From: Butyrivibrio sp. AE3009
GTDB taxonomy: Bacteria; Bacillota; Clostridia; Lachnospirales; Lachnospiraceae
Length of the DNA stretch: 36,073 nucleotides
Assembly (NCBI RefSeq): GCF_000420845.1
Contig: NZ_ATVS01000036.1
Location: forward strand, 1 to 36,073
Direction: 5' to 3'
Part shown: piece after piece, positions 24,136 through 32,589 of the stretch
Position numbering within the stretch: the first letter of the stretch is position 1
Layout: each line of letters opens with the position of its first letter
Notes under the pieces: model-generated
Told to the model about the DNA's origin: nothing
Databases searched by the model: none
What the model saw: the letters and a program-made list of their open reading frames with translations, nothing else
Program-made: the position numbers and the translations under genes

Positions 24136-25146
24136 ATGAAAAAGAGAATTGTAAATTGTTTGCTGATCTTAGCAATGATTACAGCAACTTGTGGTTGCAG
24201 CATTCTTTCCGGGCAGACTAATACCGATAAGGAGACGAATACAGAGGATGTATCGGTAGAAAAATTAATAGAATTTGCTGCTTCGGATACAACTATAGAA
24301 GAGAAAAAAGAAGAGAAAACAGAAGAAAAAGTACAGGAAAAATATGATCCTGAAATTAACGATGATCTTCTTGGAGCAATAGAGCAGCTGGCTCTTTCTT
24401 TTGATGAATTTAACTCAGAAGTAGATACAAAAAAGGATTATTGGCAGCGAACTTTTATCGATCACTATATCCGTGGCAATTGGGATGGATATAGCTATAA
24501 GAAGATGCTGGAGAAGGACTATAACGGAATTGTCACTAAAGACCAGGTTGAATATATTCATAAATCCCTGACCGGCATCGCTCTTTCCTTTGATTCAATG
24601 AAGGATGATGAGACTATTGACGTATACAATTCTGTGAATGCTACAAACAACAGGTATTGTAATATCTTAAATTATGAGGTGACAGAAGGCGCAGCATCAG
24701 GGGCAGGCACCACCTGTATCTCTGCACAGATTGAGATCGGAAGCGGAAATAGTGACCATGTGAAAACCTATGATATGTATGTTTATCTGAAGGAGAATCC
24801 CGACAGCTGCTTTGGCGGATATAGCGTTACTTCACTTACTAAGACGGAAACCACAGTATATGCTGAAGGCGATGGACAGGAGCATTCCTTTTACGGCTGG
24901 TACATGAGTGACCTTGATGTAGAAGGCGAAGTTACTATCGAATTTGGCGATTCAGAGGATGAATTTGAATATGGTCATTTTGTCACAGTTAAGGTAACTG
25001 ATGAGCAGAAAAAGAAGATAGTGGATATCGGCACCTCTGACCGCATTGAGATCACATATCTTTTCTCAGATGGAATGACAGAGCCTGTGGACGAGGTAAC
25101 AGCTGTTGATGTCAGATTATTCGCAGTAGAAAGGCTTTTTGAATGA
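24136..25146 (+). CDS. Lipoprotein of unknown function
   Basis: Starting at ATG 24136 the product has 336 residues, with a signal peptide MKKRIVNCLLILAMITATCG and a likely lipidated Cys21. A Glu/Lys-rich linker (about 50-75) leads to a globular C-terminal domain of about 250 residues that I do not recognise. An in-frame ATG at 24103 has AGGTGA at a usual distance and would add 11 residues, so either start is possible. The stop overlaps the GNAT start as ATGA, so the two proteins are made together, although one is exported and the other looks cytoplasmic. Confidence 0.75.
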   Translation: MKKRIVNCLLILAMITATCGCSILSGQTNTDKETNTEDVSVEKLIEFAASDTTIEEKKEEKTEEKVQEKYDPEINDDLLGAIEQLALSFDEFNSEVDTKKDYWQRTFIDHYIRGNWDGYSYKKMLEKDYNGIVTKDQVEYIHKSLTGIALSFDSMKDDETIDVYNSVNATNNRYCNILNYEVTEGAASGAGTTCISAQIEIGSGNSDHVKTYDMYVYLKENPDSCFGGYSVTSLTKTETTVYAEGDGQEHSFYGWYMSDLDVEGEVTIEFGDSEDEFEYGHFVTVKVTDEQKKKIVDIGTSDRIEITYLFSDGMTEPVDEVTAVDVRLFAVERLFE

Positions 25147-25715
25147 AACTTAAGCAGCTGAGTAAAGATGAGGTCATTACTCTTTTCAATGAAAGAATCG
25201 TTAATGATTTTGCCAAAGAGGAGATCAAACCTCTTAACGTCATACTTAAAGCTATGGATGACGGAATATATGAGTGCCTCGGTCTTTTTGATGGTGACGC
25301 CATTTATGGCTATACATTCCTTGTCAAAATGGGAATGAACTATCTTGTAGACTATGTTGCAGTCTACCCTGAGCACAGAAATAATGGTGTTGGCAGTAAG
25401 ATGCTGTCTTGCCTTTCCGATTATCTTGCTAAGGCAGACCTCGTAATTGGAGAAGTAGAAGATCCGGATTATACAGAAGACGAAGAGCTAAAGTCCCTGC
25501 AGAAGCGGCGTATCGGGTTCTACAAAAGAAATGGCTGCAGAGATACCGGACTTCGTGTCAGATGCTTTGGTGTTCCATTCATCATACTGGAAACAGCGGG
25601 TAGTACCGGCGCAGGGAAAGATGAACTGTGGGAGGTATATCAATCTTTTTACAAGGCAGTGCTACCCAAGGAAATGTTTGAGCGTAACGTAGAATACGTG
25701 GATTATAACAATTAA
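25143..25715 (+). CDS. GNAT-family N-acetyltransferase
   Basis: This 190-residue protein has a GNAT core with the acetyl-CoA-binding motif A, VDYVAVYPEHRNNGVGSKML (about 75-95), and a motif B region around FYKRNGCRDTG. The acceptor substrate is unknown. The last codon and stop overlap the left arm of a large palindromic repeat, so that element very likely also ends the mRNA. The ATGA overlap couples it to the lipoprotein gene. Confidence 0.85.
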   Translation: MKLKQLSKDEVITLFNERIVNDFAKEEIKPLNVILKAMDDGIYECLGLFDGDAIYGYTFLVKMGMNYLVDYVAVYPEHRNNGVGSKMLSCLSDYLAKADLVIGEVEDPDYTEDEELKSLQKRRIGFYKRNGCRDTGLRVRCFGVPFIILETAGSTGAGKDELWEVYQSFYKAVLPKEMFERNVEYVDYNN

Positions 25716-25811
25716 AAGAAGTATACCAATGGGGACGGTTCTGTTTGGTATAGTTTTCGCTTTTACAAAAACTATACCAAACAGAACCGTCCCCATTGGT
25801 ATACTTCTTTT
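25714..25811. repeat. Double-palindrome REP-like element
   Basis: Two perfect 44-base arms (25714-25757 and 25768-25811) are exact reverse complements around a 10-base loop. Each arm contains a smaller palindrome: TATACCAA, then a GGGGACGGTTCTG core, then TTGGTATA. So the element is two REP-like units in inverted orientation. From memory, GGGGACGGTTCT-type cores are widespread REP sequences in Clostridia and other bacteria, moved by RAYT-type transposases; no such gene is in this window. The T-rich end can act as a terminator for the GNAT gene. Confidence 0.92.
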
Positions 25812-25861
25812 TCACAGCGAAAGTCTTCCGGGATATGTCAACAAGACAACATTGCTTTAGA

Positions 25862-25890
25862 TTGACGCTTGTTTTCCTGAAGTATAGAAT
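25862..25890 (+). promoter_or_regulatory. Promoter of the InlB-repeat protein gene
   Basis: TTGACG (25862-25867) and TAGAAT (25885-25890) are spaced by 17 bp, about 50 bases before the start codon. Confidence 0.65.
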
Positions 25891-25943
25891 TAATGCGGTG
25901 TGATTCAGCGCACCATCAAATGAAAAAAGAGGGGAGAATTGTC

Positions 25944-28001
25944 ATGAGAAAAAAAGTTGTGGGACGAGTGCTGGGATTATCTCTGGCACTTATTATGGGC
26001 ATGTCTGTGCCCGTATGTGCTTTTGCCGAGTCTGGCGAAAGCAATCAGGAAGTAATTATTTCAATTGAAGAAGAGGAGTTCTGTGAGGAAGAACCTCTGG
26101 CCGAGACTAATGAGGATGAGATGATCGATGAGAGCTCCGAAGTCGAAATGGTCGAAGATGCTGATGATTTCACAGAAGAAGCAGTCTCAGAAGAAGACTT
26201 CTCAGAAGAAGCAATTGTAGAAAGTGATGTAATCGAAGAAACAGAGCTTCTCGAGGAAACAGCCTCAGACGATGTAACGGAGGACGCAAATGTTTCCGAA
26301 GAAAGTGTTTCGGAGGAAGATGTTTCGGAAGAGAGCGCCACTGCGGTTAATGAATCCAAGGTATCCGAACCTGCCAAGACTGAAACATATACAATAACAT
26401 ATGATCTTGGCGGAATAGAGGGCGTCACTGTTGTTAAGCCGGTTAATTCATACAAGACTGGCAAAAAAGTAACCCTTCCCAAGGTTAAATGCCCCGGTTA
26501 CACCTTCAACGGCTGGCTCTTTGATCCTGCGGCAGAGAGCATTCTAGTTACCAAGAAAACTAAGGTTGCCGGAACCGAGATGACTTTTGCCACAGCTCTT
26601 AATAAGACTGCAGCACAGGATATGACTTTCACAGCAAGCTTAACACCTATCAGCATCAAGGTTTCCATAGCTGCTAACGGTTCCGGAGTATACAAGCTTG
26701 ATGACACCAACAAAAAGATTAAAGTATCCGGTAAGAAGCTCCTTGGAACAGTTGATTATACCGGTAACAGAGATGCTGAAAAGTGCGATTTTTCCTGCAA
26801 GAACTGGAAAAGAACCGGCTATGAGCTGGTAGGCTTTTCCGCCAATCCGAAGGCAAAAAGGGGCGATAAATTCTATGGAGTTGATCTTGAAAAAGAGGAC
26901 CTCTCCAAGCTTTCAACCAAAAAGACTGCCACTTTATATGCCATCTGGTTCGGGGATATGTGGGTCATTGATTACACTAAGAAAGCAATCCTTCTCGATG
27001 GAAAAAATGAGACTGAGATTGACTATGTGATATCCGATATCTGGCCGGGAAATACCGAGTACGGAACAGTTCTTAAGCTTCCTAAAGCAGAGCTTGAAGG
27101 ATATACCTTCCTTGGATGGAGAGCAGTTAATACGGTTAACGAGAACAAACTCAAAAAAGCAAAAGGCTATGTAACTGCAGTAAATGCCAACAATATGGCT
27201 GACGTGGCTCTTCAGCCTGTTTTCAAACAGCTTACTTATAAACTCAGCTACAATGCCCAGGGCGGCACATACAACAAGAAAAAGAAGGGTGTCCTCAAGG
27301 CTTCTGTCGGATACTATGAAGACATTGCCGAACTTGTAGCTCCTTTAAACAGCACAAATATCAAGAAAAAAGGCTATGATCTTAAAGGCTTTGCTCTTGA
27401 TGCCAAGGGCGAAACAGGTCTGGTTATAGGCGCAAACGGTAAGCCCATTAGCGAAGATGGCAAGCTGATCCTTAAGGCAGTTAAAGCAGCTACTTTGTAT
27501 GCAATCTGGGAAGACCATAAGATTCCTGAAGTTTATGTGCTGTCTAAGGTTATAACCAAACCCGGCAGCGACCTGGAATTTTGGGACAGCTCGTTTGATG
27601 AAGGTACTCTGACCCTCAAATATGATGAAAACGGTATTTGTACCAAAGCAAAATATAAAAATCATGATGGCTGGCTAGTTGGCCAATCTTATGAGGATAT
27701 CTTATACGCTGTATTACGTCCGCATCCGCTGGATGAATCATTATTAAAAGATCCAAGAACCGAAATAGTATATGATGATGAAGGAAGAATTACATTTCAG
27801 TGGTATTGGCAGCATTGGGACTTGGATAATACCTGTGATGATTGGTACAAGGAGTATTATACCTATGATGAAGCCGGAAGAGTAATTCGTTATGAAGGCT
27901 ATTACATGTATTTTGATAAGGACGGCAATCCTTTGAGGAAAGAGCCTGATTATTGCATCTATGATTACGAGTATTCTCTTTTGAAGGACGCACAAGGATA
28001 A
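25944..28001 (+). CDS. Secreted protein with acidic linker and InlB/Flg_new-type repeats
   Basis: The 685-residue protein has a classical signal peptide ending near AFA (residue 28). A very acidic stretch (about 35-150) is full of SEE and EE repeats (for example VSEESVSEEDVSEES). Several beta-grasp repeats of the InlB B-repeat/Flg_new type follow: YTITYDLGG with PGYTFNGW, GYELVGFSANPKA with ATLYAIW, EGYTFLGW, and YKLSYNAQGGTY with GYDLKGFALDAKG and ATLYAIW. The C-terminal 130 residues carry YDENG/YDEAGR-type segments (VYDDEGRITFQWYW, YTYDEAGRVIRYEG). No LPXTG or membrane anchor is visible, so it may be released or bound non-covalently. The start at 25944 has GGGGAG 6 bases before it. Confidence 0.85.
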   Translation: MRKKVVGRVLGLSLALIMGMSVPVCAFAESGESNQEVIISIEEEEFCEEEPLAETNEDEMIDESSEVEMVEDADDFTEEAVSEEDFSEEAIVESDVIEETELLEETASDDVTEDANVSEESVSEEDVSEESATAVNESKVSEPAKTETYTITYDLGGIEGVTVVKPVNSYKTGKKVTLPKVKCPGYTFNGWLFDPAAESILVTKKTKVAGTEMTFATALNKTAAQDMTFTASLTPISIKVSIAANGSGVYKLDDTNKKIKVSGKKLLGTVDYTGNRDAEKCDFSCKNWKRTGYELVGFSANPKAKRGDKFYGVDLEKEDLSKLSTKKTATLYAIWFGDMWVIDYTKKAILLDGKNETEIDYVISDIWPGNTEYGTVLKLPKAELEGYTFLGWRAVNTVNENKLKKAKGYVTAVNANNMADVALQPVFKQLTYKLSYNAQGGTYNKKKKGVLKASVGYYEDIAELVAPLNSTNIKKKGYDLKGFALDAKGETGLVIGANGKPISEDGKLILKAVKAATLYAIWEDHKIPEVYVLSKVITKPGSDLEFWDSSFDEGTLTLKYDENGICTKAKYKNHDGWLVGQSYEDILYAVLRPHPLDESLLKDPRTEIVYDDEGRITFQWYWQHWDLDNTCDDWYKEYYTYDEAGRVIRYEGYYMYFDKDGNPLRKEPDYCIYDYEYSLLKDAQG

Positions 28002-28013
28002 AAAGAAATAATA

Positions 28014-28056
28014 AAGCCGGGAAGTCACTGATAATTAATGATTTCCCGGCTTAATT
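28014..28056. terminator. Bidirectional terminator between convergent genes
   Basis: AAGCCGGGAA (28014-28023) pairs with TTCCCGGCTT (28043-28052) around a 19-base AT-rich loop. It serves the InlB-repeat gene on the + strand and the DUF3298 lipoprotein gene on the - strand. Confidence 0.75.
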
Positions 28057-28076
28057 TATACCTTTTTGAGACAATA

Positions 28077-30014
28077 TTATTCATCCAATGTGCTTCTCCC
28101 AAGCAGTTCCTCATAGCTTACATGCATTGTAATGAACCCTGAAGAAAAAGGTCCCAGATCATAAGGATAGAACATGAAATCAATTCCACCTTCGGTAAAC
28201 TTAGCTCTGTCGTCAATCGCTGCTGAGTCATAGGCCTGCTGAGCTGCTTCTTCTGCGGTCTGGGCAAAATAGGTGGTCTCTTCAGCGTTGGCAAAATCAT
28301 CTTTTACCTTATCAGCGATCAGGTGCTTAAACTGTTCCTCGGTACCTGTGTAAAAATCTGCAAGGTGGTATCTTAGTCCTGTTGTAAGGTCGAAGAGGAA
28401 CTGACCTCTCATAGGCTCTCCATGAGCGCCGCCGCTGTAATAGTAGCTGCTGTAATCTACCGCAAGATATCTGTCTTCAATTATGCAAACATCTGCAACA
28501 TGGTACTCCGAGGTCTCACAGTGCAGCTCAGGAGATTCCAGATGGTCGTCGCAGGAACTATTGGCAAACGTAAGGCTGTTAGTGTCTGCATTTTGGCTGC
28601 CGTCTATGTAGTCGGAGATAACCTTGTTGATGTCATCGGCGTAGTCAGAGTATTTGGAGTCTAAGACAAATTTCTCGCCGTAAAACTTATTCAGAGTTGT
28701 GTCGCAATCAGGGCATTTGTAGTCAGATGAAACGTATTCCACTGTTCCATAGTCAAAAACAGGGAAAGTATCTGCTACGTAGCCAAGAGACTTAGGTGAT
28801 GGATTAGCTTCTTTTGGATCAACAACGTTCCATACATACTTGTTATCCTCAAAGACAGGCACAAAAAATCTGTTTCCAAATATGGAGGCATACGGACTTA
28901 AAATGTCCGTTGTATTCGTTCCGGGAACCGTTGTTTCTTCAAAGATGAACTTGCTTGAACCGTCGGTAAGATCGTAGGCATAAACCTTTCTTTTAAACAT
29001 ATCAAGACATATCGACTCGTCTTCATAGTAATAGCAGTAGTTTCCGTAAAACGCCATGGTCTGTGGCTCATTGCCTTCGAAAATAGGCCTGGTCTCTTTG
29101 GTTGCAAGATCCAGTACAAAATATCCAAGTGATAAATAGTCCTCGTCATATAGCTGCATAACTGCCAGGTCTTCGTTAAAATGGCAGAATGTTACATTTA
29201 CGCCGGGGGCCGCCTCATAAACAGGAGTAATATTGCCGTCACGATCAGCTCTGTATATGTTCTGATCCTTTTTTACAAGATTAAATCCAAGTTCACTAAA
29301 TTTCCTTAAAGTGCAGTCACTGATTCCATTACTGTTTCTGCCGCAGATATCGCAATCTTCAGTAGCCTTGTAATAGGCGTCGAGCCCGGCACTTGCCTCT
29401 TCATATTTAAGGCCGTCTTTAATCTCATAGCAGTGCTCTACAAAATGGCTGCTGCCTGAAGGCATAGTCAAAAAGAAAAGCTTGCCGTCAAAAATATCAA
29501 CGTTCTGGATATATTCTTCGTCAATTCTGCAAATCTCGGCCGCCTCGCCGCTTACCGGATCCATTGCATAGAGTGAACCAAAGGAAGTCTCGGAGTCATT
29601 ATTCTTATAATGATAATTTTTAAAGTACAAAATACCATTGTCATAAAAAGTATAGTCACTTGCTTCAATGCCTACCCCCGGGAACTTGTCACAGAGCTGT
29701 TTTCCAAGCTGCTCCAGGTCGTATTCATTGGTGAGATTACCATCTTCATCGACCACATACAGAGTGGTGTTATTGTAGTTCAGGCTGTAATTACGCTGGG
29801 ATTCTGTTGCAGAATTCTCTACAGGCATTTCTGTTGTATTGCCTGTAGGTGCTTCTGTAGACTCTGTAGAATCAGTCGTTTGACTGTCATTTATCATTGG
29901 GATGTCGCTTATGGGATTCATAGCAACAGGTTTTTCATCATTGGCGCCGCAACCGGCTACAACCGTCAGCATTGCTGCGGTAAAAATCAATGCTGTTATT
30001 TTCTTTGTTTTCAT
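28077..30014 (-). CDS. Lipoprotein with C-terminal DUF3298 / RsiV-like domain
   Basis: This is a 645-residue exported lipoprotein (lipobox VVAGC, Cys22) with a Thr/Ser/Glu-rich linker to about residue 70. The middle (75-430) looks like a bladed beta structure with repeated segments such as NILYFKN, KLFFLTMPSG and NRFFVPVFEDN. The C-terminal 190 residues look like DUF3298, as in RsiV: YYYSGGAHGE is its hallmark, followed by LFDLTTGLRYHLADFY and FYPYDLGPFSSGF. In RsiV this domain binds lysozyme; here there is no sigma-factor gene or cytoplasmic anti-sigma part, so another ligand is likely. CXXC pairs (CDIC, CPDC) could bind metal or form disulfides. A TATAAT (30048-30053, - strand) lies upstream. 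Confidence 0.82.
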   Translation of the reverse strand: MKTKKITALIFTAAMLTVVAGCGANDEKPVAMNPISDIPMINDSQTTDSTESTEAPTGNTTEMPVENSATESQRNYSLNYNNTTLYVVDEDGNLTNEYDLEQLGKQLCDKFPGVGIEASDYTFYDNGILYFKNYHYKNNDSETSFGSLYAMDPVSGEAAEICRIDEEYIQNVDIFDGKLFFLTMPSGSSHFVEHCYEIKDGLKYEEASAGLDAYYKATEDCDICGRNSNGISDCTLRKFSELGFNLVKKDQNIYRADRDGNITPVYEAAPGVNVTFCHFNEDLAVMQLYDEDYLSLGYFVLDLATKETRPIFEGNEPQTMAFYGNYCYYYEDESICLDMFKRKVYAYDLTDGSSKFIFEETTVPGTNTTDILSPYASIFGNRFFVPVFEDNKYVWNVVDPKEANPSPKSLGYVADTFPVFDYGTVEYVSSDYKCPDCDTTLNKFYGEKFVLDSKYSDYADDINKVISDYIDGSQNADTNSLTFANSSCDDHLESPELHCETSEYHVADVCIIEDRYLAVDYSSYYYSGGAHGEPMRGQFLFDLTTGLRYHLADFYTGTEEQFKHLIADKVKDDFANAEETTYFAQTAEEAAQQAYDSAAIDDRAKFTEGGIDFMFYPYDLGPFSSGFITMHVSYEELLGRSTLDE

Positions 30015-30222
30015 AAAAAAAAGCCCCTTCCAAAACTTTCTCAGAACATTATACAGGATTTTTAATAGTAAGCCAGTGTTTTACTTTTGGGTAGGCACTC
30101 TTTCTTTTGGAGTATTGATTTTTACGTGTCCGTGGGTTAATATAACTTCAAAATTGCGCACAATATAATAGAACTAAACGCATGAAAGTAGTAGGAACAA
30201 AAAAATAGAAGGGGATAGGAAT

Positions 30223-30708
30223 ATGACAGAAGCGTATTTTGCAGGCGGATGCTTTTGGTGCGTTACACCAATTTACAAGATGTACGGAGTGGATAAGGTC
30301 ATCTGTGGCTATGCAGGAGGAGATGAGGAAAATCCTACATATGAGCAGGTGAAACATCAGGAAACAGGACACAGGGAGACTATTAAGCTCGTCTATGACC
30401 CAGAGAAGGTTTCCTATGAGAAACTGCTTGATATCTACTTTGCCAACGTGGATCCTTTCGATGCAGAGGGTCAGTATATTGATAAAGGCTTCTCATATAC
30501 ACTGGCAATCTTCTACAACAATGAGGAAGAAAAAGAGATATCGGAAAGGAAGATAGCAGATATTGAAAAGAATTCAGGTAAAGAGACTCACGTAGCTCTT
30601 TTGCCATATAAGAATTTCTACGAAGCCGAAGAGTATCATCAGGATTATTACCTTAAGAATCCGGAGGCATTTGAGAAAGAGCTGATAGAATCGGGAAGGA
30701 AACAATAA
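30223..30708 (+). CDS. msrA: MsrA, peptide methionine-S-sulfoxide reductase
   Basis: This 161-residue enzyme reduces methionine-S-sulfoxide in proteins. The active site GGCFWC has the catalytic Cys10. GYAGGDEENPTYEQV, the substrate loop TGHRETIKLVYDPEKVSYEKLL and the late YHQDYY are all conserved. Cys13 in the same motif is a possible partner, but no distinct C-terminal resolving Cys is present. Length is normal for a stand-alone MsrA and no MsrB domain is fused. AAGGGG precedes the ATG, and a TATAAT at 30164-30169 may be its -10 box. Confidence 0.95.
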   Translation: MTEAYFAGGCFWCVTPIYKMYGVDKVICGYAGGDEENPTYEQVKHQETGHRETIKLVYDPEKVSYEKLLDIYFANVDPFDAEGQYIDKGFSYTLAIFYNNEEEKEISERKIADIEKNSGKETHVALLPYKNFYEAEEYHQDYYLKNPEAFEKELIESGRKQ

Positions 30709-30767
30709 TTGACAGGTTGTTTTACAGTACTTCTTTCTCTAAGCAGATGAAATAGGAGCATTTGAAC

Positions 30768-31253
30768 ATGAAAATAAGAACAGCAACAATAGAAGATCTG
30801 GATGCGATAGCTGCAGTTGAAGCGGAGTGTTTCCCTGCTGCAGAAGCAGCATCAAAAGAGGAATTCGAAGACCGACTTGCATATTACGCAGATTACTTCT
30901 GGCTGATGTTTGATGAAGACAAGCTCATTGCCTTTGTGGATGGCTTTGTGACCAATGAGCCGGATTTGACCGACGAAATGTATGCAAAAGCTGATATGCA
31001 TGATGCCTCCGGACGTTGGCAGATGATATTCGGAGTGAACACGCTTCCTGACTATCGCAAGCACGGATATGCAGGTGAGCTGATTCGAAAAGCCATAGAT
31101 ACTGCAAGGGAGCAGAACCGTGCAGGTCTTGTCCTGACCTGTAAGGATGAGCTGGTAAGCTACTATGCAAAGTTTGGCTTCATGAATGAAGGCCGGAGTG
31201 ACAAGTCTCAGCATGGCGGTGTAGCGTGGAATCAGATGAGGCTTACTTTCTGA
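30768..31253 (+). CDS. GNAT-family acetyltransferase (AANAT-like)
   Basis: The 161-residue protein is a GNAT acetyltransferase. It opens with IRTATIEDLDAIAAVEAECF, and FPAAEAASKEEFEDRL resembles arylalkylamine/serotonin N-acetyltransferase relatives. Motif A is GVNTLPDYRKHGYAGELIRK, followed by VLTCKDELVSYYAKFGFMN. The substrate is unknown. AGGAG (30752-30756) lies 11 bases before ATG 30768 and 5 before an in-frame TTG at 30762; I prefer the ATG. It is 59 bases after msrA and 9 before the methyltransferase. Confidence 0.88.
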   Translation: MKIRTATIEDLDAIAAVEAECFPAAEAASKEEFEDRLAYYADYFWLMFDEDKLIAFVDGFVTNEPDLTDEMYAKADMHDASGRWQMIFGVNTLPDYRKHGYAGELIRKAIDTAREQNRAGLVLTCKDELVSYYAKFGFMNEGRSDKSQHGGVAWNQMRLTF

Positions 31254-31262
31254 TTGGGGGGC

Positions 31263-32027
31263 ATGAAAAAATGTGAAAATGTTAGGAGCCGCTGCATCAA
31301 ATGCTATTGGGATGGAAGTAAGAGTGCATATATTGAAGCTTCCCCAAATAGGAAGAATCCCTGGGAAGAGATAAAGCTTGAAGATTATGAAAAACATATG
31401 AGTCTTGATTCTGTGAGACAGCTTCAAGCCATGAATAAGATAATGCATGAGCAGTTTGAAGCCTATCCCGTGAAAACAGCAATGGTCTTAGGTGTTGCTG
31501 GAGGAAATGGTCTTGAACATGTAAGGAGTGAAAAATACCAGGTTGTTTATGGCATTGATATCAACGAAGAATACTTAGCTGCAGCTTCAAAACGATACGA
31601 GCAATCATCTGAAGTATTACAGTTCATGAAGATGGATTTATTGACAGAGGCTGATAGATTGCCTCGGGCGGATCTGATAATAGCGAATCTGATAATAGCG
31701 AATCTGATAGTAGAATATATTGGCTATTCTGCTTTCAAGAATGCAGTACGCCGGGTGGATCCTGAGTATGTGTCATGCGTTATTCAGGTAAATAGTGATG
31801 ATAAGCAGTGGGTTTCGGATTCTCCATATCTTCACGTATTTGACGGCCTTGATAATATTCATCATCAGATGGAAGAATCAGCATTGGCTTCAGCTATGAA
31901 AGAGATCGCGTATAAGAGCGTTTTTCGTTCTGAAGAACTATTACCAAATGGCAAGTCACTGATCAGAATGGATTTTCGCAAAGAAACAGAGGAAATTTTG
32001 CAGCAGGGTGCTGCAAAATTTGGATAA
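31263..32027 (+). CDS. Class I SAM-dependent methyltransferase
   Basis: This 254-residue protein has motif I VLGVAGGNGLEHV (SAM loop) and the acidic end of the next strand, YGIDINEEYL. A conserved pre-motif WEEIKLEDYEKHMSLDSVRQ lies near the N-terminus. The motif IV strand reads ADLIIANLIIANLIVEYIGY and contains an in-frame 15-base duplication (LIIAN twice). The first 35 residues hold CIKC and look added. Start choice is weak: ATG 31263 has only a G-run 1 base before it. The substrate is unknown. Confidence 0.78.
   Translation: MKKCENVRSRCIKCYWDGSKSAYIEASPNRKNPWEEIKLEDYEKHMSLDSVRQLQAMNKIMHEQFEAYPVKTAMVLGVAGGNGLEHVRSEKYQVVYGIDINEEYLAAASKRYEQSSEVLQFMKMDLLTEADRLPRADLIIANLIIANLIVEYIGYSAFKNAVRRVDPEYVSCVIQVNSDDKQWVSDSPYLHVFDGLDNIHHQMEESALASAMKEIAYKSVFRSEELLPNGKSLIRMDFRKETEEILQQGAAKFG
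31674..31716 (+). repeat. 15-bp in-frame tandem duplication in the methyltransferase gene
   Basis: CTGATAATAGCGAAT occurs twice in a row (31674-31688 and 31689-31703), followed by a degenerate third copy, CTGATAGTAGAAT. It adds five residues without breaking the frame, as expected from replication slippage. Confidence 0.9.
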
Positions 32028-32115
32028 GGCTAATAAAAGCTTATTAGTGAACCGTCAGTCATATTTAAAGCCCATGGTCTATCCGTGGAAGATCAGAGCC
32101 CGTTGGGGTGAAAGT

Positions 32116-32171
32116 ATTATACTGCGCTAAATCTGATTATATTTTGAAGATTTAGCGCAGTATAATTTTAT
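32116..32171 (+). terminator. Long perfect hairpin after the methyltransferase gene
   Basis: A 19-base arm (32116-32134, containing ACTGCGCTAAATCT) is the exact reverse complement of 32148-32166, with a 13-base loop. The sequence after it (TTTTA) is only a short T-run. It probably ends transcription from the msrA side, but such a long perfect stem could also be a small repeat element. Confidence 0.6.
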
Positions 32172-32589
32172 GCCTAAAGACATAGGTGACATGGCTTTTT
32201 CTTTATAGAATTAACAATTTGTTCAAATCCTGTTTACTCTTTGGCAAGGTAAATGCTTTATCATGGATATCAGATAGAACAAGAAAACACATAACTTCTT
32301 TTTCATAATACTTGGGCGGCACCTGATGGTACCGCCCATCCTCCTTGTTAGGGCTGCTAAAGATTTTGCCGATGTCATCGGCAAAATCGCAGTATATGAA
32401 GTTAGAACTTGAATAGTATGCGCTCTATAATCCTCGCAAAAGCCATATAAAAGTGGTCAAACCGAGGATTATTTTTGGGGCTTGAAGGAACGTTGATTGA
32501 ATATGACATGTAATCTGGAAATGTGTTATAATTACATATAAATAATATATTACAATAACAATGTAATGATATATATAGGTGTAAATAAC
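32172..32589. other. Non-coding stretch rich in hairpins
   Basis: No gene is convincing here. Three inverted repeats are visible. GGGCGGCACC/GGTACCGCCC (near 32314-32338) has one mismatch. GATTTTGCCGAT/ATCGGCAAAATC (32362-32388) is a perfect 12-bp stem. ATAATCCTCG/CGAGGATTAT (32427-32472) is a perfect 10-bp stem followed by TTTTT, a probable terminator. An AT-rich region with TTATAA-like boxes precedes the antitoxin-like gene. A 29-codon frame on the - strand (32203-32292) has no good ribosome binding site. Confidence 0.5.

Noticed and set aside
25714..25811. Insertion sequence at the large palindrome
   Set aside because: There is no transposase and no room for one; the 10-base loop between perfect arms fits a REP doublet.
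26045..26482. 145-codon open frame on the - strand inside the secreted-protein gene
   Set aside because: It is a shadow of the Glu/Ser-rich acidic linker, giving a Ser-rich reverse reading; the + strand has signal peptide, ribosome binding site and promoter.
32203..32292. 29-codon open frame on the - strand
   Set aside because: No adequate ribosome binding site, no start context and no recognisable family; it ends next to a hairpin and is probably chance.
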